A DNA stretch of 64,000 nucleotides from Clostridiales bacterium. Its GTDB lineage: Bacteria; Bacillota; Clostridia; Lachnospirales; Bianqueaceae. The translations under genes and the position numbers were made by a program. Under the pieces are notes generated by a model that ran no database searches, was not told the origin of the DNA, and worked only from the letters and a program-made list of their open reading frames with translations. Below are positions 57,095 to 64,000 of the stretch, in pieces (position 1 is the first letter of the stretch; each line of letters begins with the position of its first letter). The stretch spans positions 1 through 64,000 of the forward strand of contig JAILDJ010000004.1 in assembly GCA_024689505.1 (NCBI GenBank). Direction: 5' to 3'.

Positions 57095-58354
57095 ATGGAT
57101 ACGACCATGATCATTGTGATCATTCTCATGATCCTTTTGTCCGGGTTCTTCTCAGCCACGGAAACGGCCTTCACAGGGGCCAATTATATACGTTTGAAAA
57201 GCATGTCACAGGATGGTAATAAGAGGGCAGCCAAGGTATTGGATCTTCTGGAACAGTACGACCGGCTGATCTCTACTTTGCTGATCGGCAATAACGTCGT
57301 CAATATCATCGCCAGCACGCTGGCTACCGTTCTGTTCACGCGCTGGTTCTTGCACAATGGACCGGTCTGGTCCACGATCTGCATCACGCTGCTGGTCCTG
57401 TTCTTCGGAGAGATCACACCGAAGACCATCGCCAAGCAGATCCCTGAGAAATTCGCCTGTGCAGTCGTGCGTCTGGTACGTCCTATGGTCATTTGCCTGA
57501 CACCGGTCAATTTCCTGATCAGCCACTGGCAGAAAATACTGGCAAAGGCCTTTGGCAACGAGGAAGAACAGGCCGTCACCGAGGACGAGCTCATGACCAT
57601 GATCGACGAAGTCGAAGAGGATGGCATCCTGGATGAGCAGGAGAGTGATCTGATCCGCTCCGCGATCGAGTTCCATGATGTGACAGCGGAGGAGATCCTG
57701 ACACACCGTGTCAACGTCATCGGTGTGGAGAAAAACATGACGATGGAAGAAGTAGGTCAGGTCTTCAGTGAGCACAGTTTCTCACGCCTGCCGGTCTACG
57801 AAGAAACCATCGATGAGATCATCGGCATCCTGCACGAGCGGGATTATATGCACTGCCTGCTGCACCAGGAGACCAATTGGACCGATAAGATCCAGCCGGC
57901 TGCCTATTTCCCCGAAAACATCAAGATCCAGAATCTGCTGGAAGAACTGCGGCAGAAGCAGAGCCACATGGCGGTCATCGTGGACGAATACGGTGGCACG
58001 CAGGGTATCGTGACGATGGAAGATATCCTGGAGGAACTGGTGGGTGAGATCTGGGACGAGCACGACAAGGTGGTGGTGGACCATCGCCAGGTCGACGACA
58101 AGACCTTCGTGATCTCCGGTGCCATGGATCTGGATGAGTTCTTCGAACTCCTGGATGAGGAGGTCGACGAGGACGAATACGAGTCTACGACAGTCAGCGG
58201 CTGGGTCAGCGAAATGTTGGAGAAGATGCCGGTGGCTGGTGATACATTTGAATTCCGCAACCTGACACTGTTGGTCCAGGTCGTCGCGGACCGTAAGGTC
58301 GAACGGCTTCTGGTCGTGAGGAAGGAAGCGGCGGAGGAGAAAGAAGATGCCTGA
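57095..58354 (+). CDS. CNNM/CorC-family (HlyC-like) membrane protein with CBS pair
   Basis: A 419-residue protein. The N-terminal DUF21/CNNM domain (about 1-135) has four membrane segments, with [14 protein letters not shown] as the family motif and [20 protein letters not shown] pair spans about 205-320 ([35 protein letters not shown]), and a CorC_HlyC domain ends it (about 335-412). CNNM proteins transport or regulate Mg2+, or occasionally Co2+, with CBS domains sensing Mg-ATP. The start is fixed by the lack of other start codons, although AAGGAG is 17 nt away. Overlaps lgt by 8 nt. Confidence 0.92.
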   Translation: MDTTMIIVIILMILLSGFFSATETAFTGANYIRLKSMSQDGNKRAAKVLDLLEQYDRLISTLLIGNNVVNIIASTLATVLFTRWFLHNGPVWSTICITLLVLFFGEITPKTIAKQIPEKFACAVVRLVRPMVICLTPVNFLISHWQKILAKAFGNEEEQAVTEDELMTMIDEVEEDGILDEQESDLIRSAIEFHDVTAEEILTHRVNVIGVEKNMTMEEVGQVFSEHSFSRLPVYEETIDEIIGILHERDYMHCLLHQETNWTDKIQPAAYFPENIKIQNLLEELRQKQSHMAVIVDEYGGTQGIVTMEDILEELVGEIWDEHDKVVVDHRQVDDKTFVISGAMDLDEFFELLDEEVDEDEYESTTVSGWVSEMLEKMPVAGDTFEFRNLTLLVQVVADRKVERLLVVRKEAAEEKEDA

Positions 58355-59195
58355 TGTATGGTTTCCCCATCTGGGGATCAAGATCGCCCATTTAAGCAGG
58401 ACTGCCTTTACGATCTTCGGCCTGGAGATCGCCTGGTATGGTCTGATCATTGCTTTAGGCGTGGCTGCAGGCCTTGGGCTTGCTTGTCTGATCGCGAAGA
58501 AAACGGGACAAAAATCTGAAACATATACCGATTTCATCATCTACGCATTGATCTTTTCGATCCTAGGCGCACGGATCTACTATGTGATCTTTTCCTGGGA
58601 CTATTATGCCGACAATCTGATGCAGATCTTCAATCTGCGCGGCGGCGGATTGGCCATCTACGGAGGTGTGATCGGCGCGGTGGCCACGGCGCTGATCTAC
58701 TGCAAGATCAAGAAATACGATACATGGCTGCTCATCGATACGGCGATCCCGGGCCTGGCCTTGGGACAGGCCATCGGCCGCTGGGGCAACTTCTGCAACC
58801 AGGAAGTTTTCGGCGGTTATACCGACGGGCTGTTCGCCATGCGGCTGAACGTGGAGACCGCAGCTTATACTACACCGGAGCTAATGGAGAAGGCCATCAC
58901 TGAGGGCGGTGTCACCTATATCCAGGTACAGCCCACGTTCTTATATGAATCCGCCGGCAACCTGTTGCTGGTCATACTTATGCTGCTGCTTTGGAAGAAG
59001 AGAAAGACTCCTGGTGTCATCTTCTGTACGTACCTGATCGGCTATGGACTCCTGCGGTTCGTCATCGAATATATCCGCACGGATCAGCTGATGCTGTGGG
59101 GGACGAATATCCCGGTCTCCATGGCGCTGTCCGCGGTGCTGGTCGTCGGAGGCATCATATTGTACATCGTGCTTCGAAAACGAAACAAAGCCTGA
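58347..59195 (+). CDS. lgt: Prolipoprotein diacylglyceryl transferase
   Basis: A 282-residue polytopic enzyme (about seven membrane segments) that moves diacylglycerol from phosphatidylglycerol to the lipobox Cys of prolipoproteins, several of which are encoded in this window. [38 protein letters not shown] and the Lgt signature [18 protein letters not shown] are canonical; [11 protein letters not shown] is the conserved C-terminal stretch. GGAGGAGAAAGA precedes ATG 58347, inside the CNNM gene. A strong terminator overlaps its stop codon. Confidence 0.96.
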   Translation: MPDVWFPHLGIKIAHLSRTAFTIFGLEIAWYGLIIALGVAAGLGLACLIAKKTGQKSETYTDFIIYALIFSILGARIYYVIFSWDYYADNLMQIFNLRGGGLAIYGGVIGAVATALIYCKIKKYDTWLLIDTAIPGLALGQAIGRWGNFCNQEVFGGYTDGLFAMRLNVETAAYTTPELMEKAITEGGVTYIQVQPTFLYESAGNLLLVILMLLLWKKRKTPGVIFCTYLIGYGLLRFVIEYIRTDQLMLWGTNIPVSMALSAVLVVGGIILYIVLRKRNKA

Positions 59196-59224
59196 CCGTC
59201 TCTGTTCTGAGACGGTCTTTTTTT
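59194..59224 (+). terminator. Terminator of lgt
   Basis: GACCGTCTC (59194-59202) with GAGACGGTC (59209-59217), perfect 9-bp stem, loop 6, then T7. A second, weaker hairpin, AGGCCT/AGGCCT followed by CTTTTTT, lies at 59325-59347. The 314-nt gap to mraZ otherwise holds the mraZ promoter and operator. Confidence 0.92.
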
Positions 59225-59403
59225 GTGCCGTCATATCGTGGAAAAAGCACACCACATCGCTCCACCGGTCCGAAGAACATGGAAAATTGTGGTCGAAAAC
59301 AGCCACCATACAATATATAGTGAAAGGCCTTTTGAGGCCTCTTTTTTGTATGCGAACATACGTTTTGGAGTGAAAATTTTTTCCAAAAATTTAAGAAAAA
59401 GTG

Positions 59404-59432
59404 TTGCAAAACCGCAATATAGGCCTTATAAT
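59404..59432 (+). promoter_or_regulatory. Promoter of the division and cell-wall cluster
   Basis: TTGCAA (59404-59409), 17-nt spacer, TATAAT (59427-59432), 78 nt before mraZ. Confidence 0.85.
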
Positions 59433-59440
59433 GGAATCAC

Positions 59441-59475
59441 TTTGGAGGGAAGTGGTGCGAAGTGGTGCACATCGG
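59441..59475 (+). promoter_or_regulatory. MraZ-box array (putative MraZ operator)
   Basis: Four NNNGG units at exact 10-bp spacing: TTTGG (59441), AGTGG (59451), AGTGG (59461), ATCGG (59471); the central two lie in a near-perfect AAGTGGTGC repeat. From general knowledge MraZ binds short G-rich direct repeats at one-helical-turn spacing just upstream of its own gene. Position right after the -10 would allow autorepression. Confidence 0.7.
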
Positions 59476-59509
59476 ATCCTGACACTTGCAGAAAGGTGGT
59501 GAGAGAAGC

Positions 59510-59956
59510 ATGTTCTACGGAGAATATCATCAGAATATCGATGATAAAGGCCGCGTGATCATTCCGGCCAAATTCAGACAGCCGTTGGGCACAGTCTTCT
59601 ATATCACCAAGGATCTGTGGAACCAGGAAGATGAGCGCTGCCTGTGCATCTATTCTCAGGAAGAGTTCGACAAGCTTCGTGAAAAACTTGCCGGTCTCTC
59701 CCGCGGCCCCAAACAGAGCCGTGCCTTAAGCCGTGTATTCTATGCCAGTGTGCAGGACAGTTCCATAGACAAACAAGGACGCGTCCTCATCAGTGCGGAT
59801 CTAAAAGACCATGCGGGACTGAACAGAGAGATCGTTTTCGTAGGTGTGGATGATCACATTGAGATCTGGAATCAGGAGAAGTGGGAACTTTACAATGAAG
59901 AATCCTTCGAGACGGACGATGAACTGGCCGAAAGACTGGGACAATTGGGAATCTGA
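59510..59956 (+). CDS. mraZ: Transcriptional regulator MraZ
   Basis: A 148-residue AbrB-like ring-forming regulator with two SpoVT/AbrB-type halves: EYHQNIDDKGRVIIPAKFRQ (residues 4-23) and SSIDKQGRVLISADLKDHAG (about 83-102). It represses the division and cell-wall cluster in characterised species. ATG 59510 follows AAAGGTGG. First gene of the cluster; rsmH follows after 25 nt. Confidence 0.95.
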   Translation: MFYGEYHQNIDDKGRVIIPAKFRQPLGTVFYITKDLWNQEDERCLCIYSQEEFDKLREKLAGLSRGPKQSRALSRVFYASVQDSSIDKQGRVLISADLKDHAGLNREIVFVGVDDHIEIWNQEKWELYNEESFETDDELAERLGQLGI

Positions 59957-59981
59957 TCGTTAAAACGAGGGTGAGACTAAG

Positions 59982-60920
59982 TTGAGCGAGTACAAGCATG
60001 TATCCGTCTTACGTGAGGAGAGCATTGAAGGATTGCTGGTGACCGGCACCGGCACCTACGTCGATGGGACGCTGGGCGGTGCCGGACACAGCAAAGAGAT
60101 CTGCCTGCGATTGAACGAGGGTGGCAGGCTGATCGGGATCGATCAGGACGAGGAAGCGATAGAAAACGGGAAAATAAAACTTGCTTCCTTCGGTGACAAA
60201 GTCACATTGGTGCGTGATAACTTTAAAAACATAAACGCCATCCTGGACGATCTGAACATCGAGAAAGCTGATGGATTCCTGCTGGACCTGGGGGTTTCCT
60301 CCAGACAGCTGGATGAAGCAGAACGGGGCTTCTCGTACATGCAGGACGCGCCGCTGGATATGCGGATGGACCAAAGACAGACAAAAAGTGCATACGAGGT
60401 CGTCAATACATATCCTGCCGCCGAACTGGAACGGATCCTTCGCGACTACGGGGAAGAGCGTTGGGCCCGCCGCATTGCCGAATTCATCGTCGATGCAAGA
60501 AAAGAAACACCGATACAAACGACCGGCGCGCTTGTGGAGATCATAAAAAAAGCCATTCCGAAAAAAGCGCGGGAAACCGGTCCACATCCGGCCAAAAGAA
60601 GCTTTCAGGCGATCCGCATCGAGGTCAACGGGGAATTGACTATACTAGAAAAAGCGATCTCGGACATGGTCGACCGCCTGAACACGGGGGGACGCATCTG
60701 CGTCATCACATTCCATTCCTTAGAGGACAGGATCGTAAAGCAAACATTCAAGACATTAGAAGATCCATGTATTTGTCCCAAGGAGTTTCCGGTCTGTGTC
60801 TGCGGCCGCAAGCCGAAGATCAGGATCATTACAAAAAAACCGATCCTGCCGGGAACGGAAGAGCTCGAGGACAATCCGAGAGCCCGCAGTGCCAAGCTGC
60901 GCATTGCGGAAAGAATATAG
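59982..60920 (+). CDS. rsmH: 16S rRNA (cytosine(1402)-N4)-methyltransferase
   Basis: A 312-residue enzyme methylating N4 of C1402 in 16S r[18 protein letters not shown] is the SAM motif, [35 protein letters not shown] and [14 protein letters not shown] are family signatures; the C-terminal [20 protein letters not shown] is diagnostic. It starts at TTG 59982 behind GAGGGTGA; the N-terminal YKHVSVL lies immediately after, so no other start fits. Confidence 0.96.
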   Translation: MSEYKHVSVLREESIEGLLVTGTGTYVDGTLGGAGHSKEICLRLNEGGRLIGIDQDEEAIENGKIKLASFGDKVTLVRDNFKNINAILDDLNIEKADGFLLDLGVSSRQLDEAERGFSYMQDAPLDMRMDQRQTKSAYEVVNTYPAAELERILRDYGEERWARRIAEFIVDARKETPIQTTGALVEIIKKAIPKKARETGPHPAKRSFQAIRIEVNGELTILEKAISDMVDRLNTGGRICVITFHSLEDRIVKQTFKTLEDPCICPKEFPVCVCGRKPKIRIITKKPILPGTEELEDNPRARSAKLRIAERI

Positions 60921-60964
60921 AGAGATAACAAGCAGCGAAAACGGGTAACAGGGAGGTGAGCAGC

Positions 60965-61519
60965 GTGGCGGAATCGAATGCAGTAGAAGCATTGGATAAT
61001 TTTTTTGAAGATTGGGTTTCGGATATAGAGTACAATATCCTGCAGACTTCAGCCGTACCGGAACCGGTAGAGATACCGGGCCGCCCGGAGCCGAAACGTC
61101 GGGAACGTAAGGCGCCGCAGCGTAAAGTTCGGATCAGAACGCTGCCTGACAACAGACCTGTCAGAAGGACAGGCCGTGACAGAAGCAAAGGGCTGTTCCT
61201 GATCAGCGCATTCATCCTGCTGATCGGCGCTCTTAGCATCGTCGCATCCTACTCGGAGGTATATTCCAGAAAGGCCCGCGTCTCCGCTTTGAAAGAGGAG
61301 ATCGAGGAGACCCGCCTGAGTACCGCGGCTGATGTCATCCGCGAGAATCCGATGCAGGATATGAGCGCACTGTATACGTACGCTGTAGATGAATTGGGCA
61401 TGCAGGAAGCAGACAGTACTCATACGGTCTTTATCACCTTGCCGCAGCAGAGCTACACAGAACTGCCGGCGGGACCGCAGGAGCAGACCTCCAGAGTCCG
61501 ATTCCACTGGTTTTCATAA
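60965..61519 (+). CDS. FtsL-like septum protein
   Basis: A 184-residue bitopic protein. A basic N-terminal cytoplasmic part (about 1-78, Arg/Lys-rich) is followed by one membrane segment (about 80-100, LFLISAFILLIGALSIVASY) and a short periplasmic helix (SRKARVSALKEEIEETRLS) with heptad-like spacing, as in FtsL. Position between rsmH and a class B PBP is the normal ftsL place. I chose GTG 60965 because GGGAGGTGA lies 5-6 nt before it; GTG 60956 sits within that site. Sequence similarity among FtsL proteins is poor, so the call rests on layout and position. Confidence 0.78.
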   Translation: MAESNAVEALDNFFEDWVSDIEYNILQTSAVPEPVEIPGRPEPKRRERKAPQRKVRIRTLPDNRPVRRTGRDRSKGLFLISAFILLIGALSIVASYSEVYSRKARVSALKEEIEETRLSTAADVIRENPMQDMSALYTYAVDELGMQEADSTHTVFITLPQQSYTELPAGPQEQTSRVRFHWFS

Positions 61520-61524
61520 AAATC

Positions 61525-61555
61525 AAGCCGCTTTAGGACAAAGCGGCTTATTTTA
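61525..61555 (+). terminator. Terminator-like hairpin inside the division cluster
   Basis: AAGCCGCTTT (61525-61534) and AAAGCGGCTT (61540-61549) form a perfect 10-bp stem with a 5-nt loop, followed by ATTTTAC. It lies between the ftsL-like gene and the PBP gene without an obvious new promoter after it. Confidence 0.78.
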
Positions 61556-61581
61556 CATATTTACACCTTGGAGGCACTTTC

Positions 61582-63450
61582 ATGATCAGAAATAGAAACG
61601 AAGAAAAAGAGCTGCGCAATCTGCGATTGATCATTGCTCTATTGATCATCAGCATGGGCGCTCTGTTCCTTCGTGTCGCCTGGATCAAGGCGGTACATGG
61701 CTCGGAATACGAGATCGCGGCAGAACAGCAGCAGATCCTGCAGACAGACACGACGATCCCTGCGCTGCGAGGCACGATCCAGGATATCAACGGTCAGACT
61801 CTGGCGAAGAGCGAACGGGTCTACAACGTCATCCTGGACTGCAAAATGATCCGTGAAGCGGATACGGCCTTGTTCAATTCTACGGTCGAAAAGATCGCGG
61901 AGATCCTGGAGGTGCCGGAATCCACCATCGACAAATTCCTGACGGAAGAATATGCAAACACCCGTTATAAGCGTTTTGATGAGGGTATGCGCATTCCCTA
62001 TTCCAAGCAGCAGCAACTGCAGCAGGCGATCGAGAAAGGCGACGTTACCGGTATCTGGTTCGAAGAGGACGAACAGCGTTCGTATATCAATGGATCGCTG
62101 ATGGCACACGTGCTGGGCTTCAACGGCAGTTATGGGGTCGAGCAGGAATATGAGGCAAACCTGCGCGGCGTCGATGGCAGACAGATGGTCGTTTCCAATA
62201 ACGCCGGCAGCTTTGTGGAAGAGTACGCGGCGGCCAAGGATGGGGATACCATCACGCTGACGTTGGACAGTACGCTGCAGTACTATATGGAGCAGCGCCT
62301 GCAGGCCGGGGTGCAGCGTTATGAAGCGATCTCCGGATGCGCGGTCGCCATGAATCCCAAAACAGGTGCGATCCTGGGACTGGCGGTGGTTCCGACCTTC
62401 GATCTGAACAACGCACTTACGGCGATCGGTGTGACCCCCGCGTTCACAAAGGAATACGGCACACCGGAAAGCAACGAAGAATATTATCAGTATATCTGGA
62501 AGAATTACGCCATCAGTGATGCGTATGAACCGGGTTCGACCTTCAAACCGATCTTTGCTTCGGCGGCCTTGCAGGAAGCGGTCCTGGGCGTCACCACGAC
62601 CTTCTACTGCGGCGGTAAGATCGATTTCTGGGACACGACGATCCAGTGCGCGTATGAAGAGAATCATGGGATCGAGACCGTTCAGGATATCATCCAGCAT
62701 TCCTGCAACATCGGTATGACACAGATCAGCGTATTGATGGGTGTCGACCGTTGGATGGAGTATCAGGATGCGTTCGGTATTGGCCACCGGACCGGGATCG
62801 ATCTGCCGGGTGAGACCAGTGCTTCACCGCTTGTCTACAACATCGACACCATGGGGCCGGTCGAACTGGCGACCACTTCCTTCGGACAGGGCTTCAACGT
62901 GACGCCGATGCAGCTGATCACCGCGTTTTCCGCCGTTATCAATGGCGGAGATCTGGTCACGCCGCATGTGGTCGATCATATCACGGATCCCTACGGGAAC
63001 CTGGTCCTGAGCAATACCAAGGAGATCAACCGAGAAGTCATTTCACGGGAAGTCTCGGACACGATGCGCAGCTATCTGGAGACCGTCGTTGCCCGCGGTA
63101 CAGGTCAGGCCGCACAGGTCGAAGGTTATTCGATCGGCGGTAAGACCGGTACGGCGCAGAAGCATGGTGATGATGGTACTTACAAAAAGGACGCCTATGT
63201 TTGCTCCTTCATCGGCTTTACACCGGTCGAGGATCCGGAGATCGTCCTGCTGGTCATCCTGGATGAGCCCAATGATGGATCCAGTACCTCACCTTCGGCG
63301 GTCGCGGCGGAAATGTTTGCGGATATGCTGCCATATATGAACATCTATCCGGTGACGGAAAAACCGGAAGATGCAACAACAGACGAAGTACAGACGGATG
63401 AGTCTGCTGATGAAACCATAGAAACAACAGAAACAACAGACGAGGAGTAA
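61582..63450 (+). CDS. Class B penicillin-binding protein (FtsI/SpoVD-like transpeptidase)
   Basis: A 622-residue transpeptidase. N-terminal membrane anchor (about 10-30, LRLIIALLIISMGALFLRVA), pedestal/dimerisation domain (about 40-240), and transpeptidase domain with PGSTFKP (Ser319, Lys322), SCN (374-376) and KTG (521-523). An acidic Thr/Glu tail ends the protein (DEVQTDESADETIETTE...); no PASTA domain is present. In the dcw cluster it should cross-link septal peptidoglycan with FtsW. Sporulation-specific SpoVD is the close alternative, but SpoVD normally carries a PASTA domain. TTGGAGG precedes ATG. Confidence 0.9.
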   Translation: MIRNRNEEKELRNLRLIIALLIISMGALFLRVAWIKAVHGSEYEIAAEQQQILQTDTTIPALRGTIQDINGQTLAKSERVYNVILDCKMIREADTALFNSTVEKIAEILEVPESTIDKFLTEEYANTRYKRFDEGMRIPYSKQQQLQQAIEKGDVTGIWFEEDEQRSYINGSLMAHVLGFNGSYGVEQEYEANLRGVDGRQMVVSNNAGSFVEEYAAAKDGDTITLTLDSTLQYYMEQRLQAGVQRYEAISGCAVAMNPKTGAILGLAVVPTFDLNNALTAIGVTPAFTKEYGTPESNEEYYQYIWKNYAISDAYEPGSTFKPIFASAALQEAVLGVTTTFYCGGKIDFWDTTIQCAYEENHGIETVQDIIQHSCNIGMTQISVLMGVDRWMEYQDAFGIGHRTGIDLPGETSASPLVYNIDTMGPVELATTSFGQGFNVTPMQLITAFSAVINGGDLVTPHVVDHITDPYGNLVLSNTKEINREVISREVSDTMRSYLETVVARGTGQAAQVEGYSIGGKTGTAQKHGDDGTYKKDAYVCSFIGFTPVEDPEIVLLVILDEPNDGSSTSPSAVAAEMFADMLPYMNIYPVTEKPEDATTDEVQTDESADETIETTETTDEE

Positions 63451-63455
63451 CACAA

Positions 63456-64000
63456 ATGATCCCAACCCGTATTGGAGAACTGGCGAAGGCTGCAGGCGGA
63501 CGTGTCATCCCAGAGAGGATGGCGGATGCCTATGTGCGTTCTGTCGAGATCGATTCCCGCAAGATCATGCTGGGATCGCTCTTCATTCCCATCATCGGGG
63601 AACGTGTCGATGGGCATGATTTTATCGAAAAAGCATTCTCGCAAGGGGCGACCTGCGCACTGATCCGGGAGGATCATCTTATGGCGCATGAGGATCAACT
63701 GCCATACTGCAAGGCGTTGATCGTGGTCCAGGACACCGAGGCGGCATTGGAAGACATGGCCGCCTGGTACCGCAGCTGCTTTCCGATCCCCATCGTTGGC
63801 GTGACGGGCAGTGTAGGCAAGACCAGCTGCAAGGATTTCGTCGCCGCCGCGTTGTCGGGCGGACGTAAAGTATTGAAGACACTGGGCAACCACAACAACA
63901 ATATCGGTATGCCCTTGACATTGTTCGAATTGGATGAGACTTACGAGGCTGCCGTGACAGAAATGGGTATGGATCACTTCGGTGAGATCACCCGTCTGTC
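63456..64000 (+). CDS. murF: UDP-N-acetylmuramoyl-tripeptide--D-alanyl-D-alanine ligase, 3' end cut off
   Basis: The first 181 residues of a Mur ligase; the frame runs off the window. The N-terminal domain (about 1-105) has VRSVEIDSRKIMLGSLFIPI and GERVDGHDFIEKAFSQGA, typical of MurF. The ATP loop is VGVTGSVGKTSCKDF near residue 113-127, then GNHNNNIGMPLTLFEL and EMGMDHFGEI. It adds D-Ala-D-Ala to the muropeptide precursor in the cytoplasm. It begins 5 nt after the PBP stop. Confidence 0.93.
   Translation, partial: MIPTRIGELAKAAGGRVIPERMADAYVRSVEIDSRKIMLGSLFIPIIGERVDGHDFIEKAFSQGATCALIREDHLMAHEDQLPYCKALIVVQDTEAALEDMAAWYRSCFPIPIVGVTGSVGKTSCKDFVAAALSGGRKVLKTLGNHNNNIGMPLTLFELDETYEAAVTEMGMDHFGEITRL

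Noticed and set aside
59225..59400. Small RNA gene between lgt and mraZ
   Set aside because: A weak promoter-like pair (TTGTGG, TACAAT) is followed within about 30 nt by a hairpin with a T-run; too short for a supportable RNA gene.
1..64000. tRNA, rRNA, insertion sequence, prophage or toxin-antitoxin genes
   Set aside because: I looked in the intergenic spaces and among small frames and saw none; genes are tightly packed, and long terminal repeats or transposase motifs are absent.

Overview
The window looks like a chromosomal segment of a Gram-positive anaerobe of the class Clostridia (Lachnospiraceae/Oscillospiraceae-like), probably an uncultured gut or rumen lineage with mid-50s % G+C. The evidence is gene content and order: mutS-mutL-miaA-hfq followed by a methionine gamma-lyase-family gene, a mraZ-rsmH-ftsL-PBP cluster, an LtaS-type synthase, PurH activity split into a stand-alone AICAR formyltransferase and an archaeal-type PurO, many lipoproteins, and SigA-like promoters. 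Taxonomy is inference. I saw no rRNA or tRNA genes, IS elements, phage genes or CRISPR arrays.

Layout. 1-3292: end of an operon with two nitrogenase-component-1-like proteins and a siderophore/cobalamin-type binding lipoprotein. 3412-10174: tsaE, tsaB, rimI, a large GH106-like glycosidase and an LtaS-like synthase. 10189-14174: a PHP phosphatase divergent from an N-acetylhexosamine-kinase-like gene and a putative glycan-active protein. 14305-18943: a sugar operon (FucI-type isomerase, GpsA-like dehydrogenase, AraB-type kinase) behind a promoter with a LacI/RbsR-like operator. 19016-22140: glutathione peroxidase, then on the minus strand lrp-purO-purH. 22369-28422: CCA transferase, a PEGA-domain membrane protein, ispE, a lipoprotein and a YprB-like nuclease. 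28435-38439: miaB, mutS, mutL, miaA, hfq, a PLP lyase-family protein and an RsmF-like methyltransferase. 38463-42880: a flavoprotein, an amidase-fold protein lacking key active-site residues, a zinc-ribbon membrane protein and a TPM-domain protein. 42917-45987: a GlpA-like / NAD(P)-FAD oxidoreductase / DUF1667 trio. 46131-50241 (minus): two XRE regulators and a VTC-domain / DUF4956 / Cthe_2159-like lipoprotein cassette. 50438-54914: GntR regulator, ung, an amidohydrolase divergent from a TIM-barrel isomerase, and an HdrB-like Cys-rich protein. 54975-59195: a transglutaminase lipoprotein, a CNNM/CorC transporter-like protein and lgt. 59510-64000: start of the division and cell-wall cluster (mraZ, rsmH, ftsL-like, class B PBP, murF cut by the window edge).

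Most worth pursuing: (i) the nitrogenase-like pair coupled to a metal/cofactor uptake lipoprotein, which fits no characterised nitrogenase-like system I can recognise from sequence; (ii) the amidase-fold protein with two of its four catalytic positions replaced and an acidic tyrosine-rich tail; (iii) the VTC-DUF4956-Cthe_2159 cassette; (iv) two separate intergenic regions where divergent promoters share almost the same -35 bases; (v) a consensus promoter whose -35 lies in the loop of an inverted repeat, followed by a leader of about 220 nt ahead of the CNNM gene. All functions are read from motifs by eye; no database search was run.
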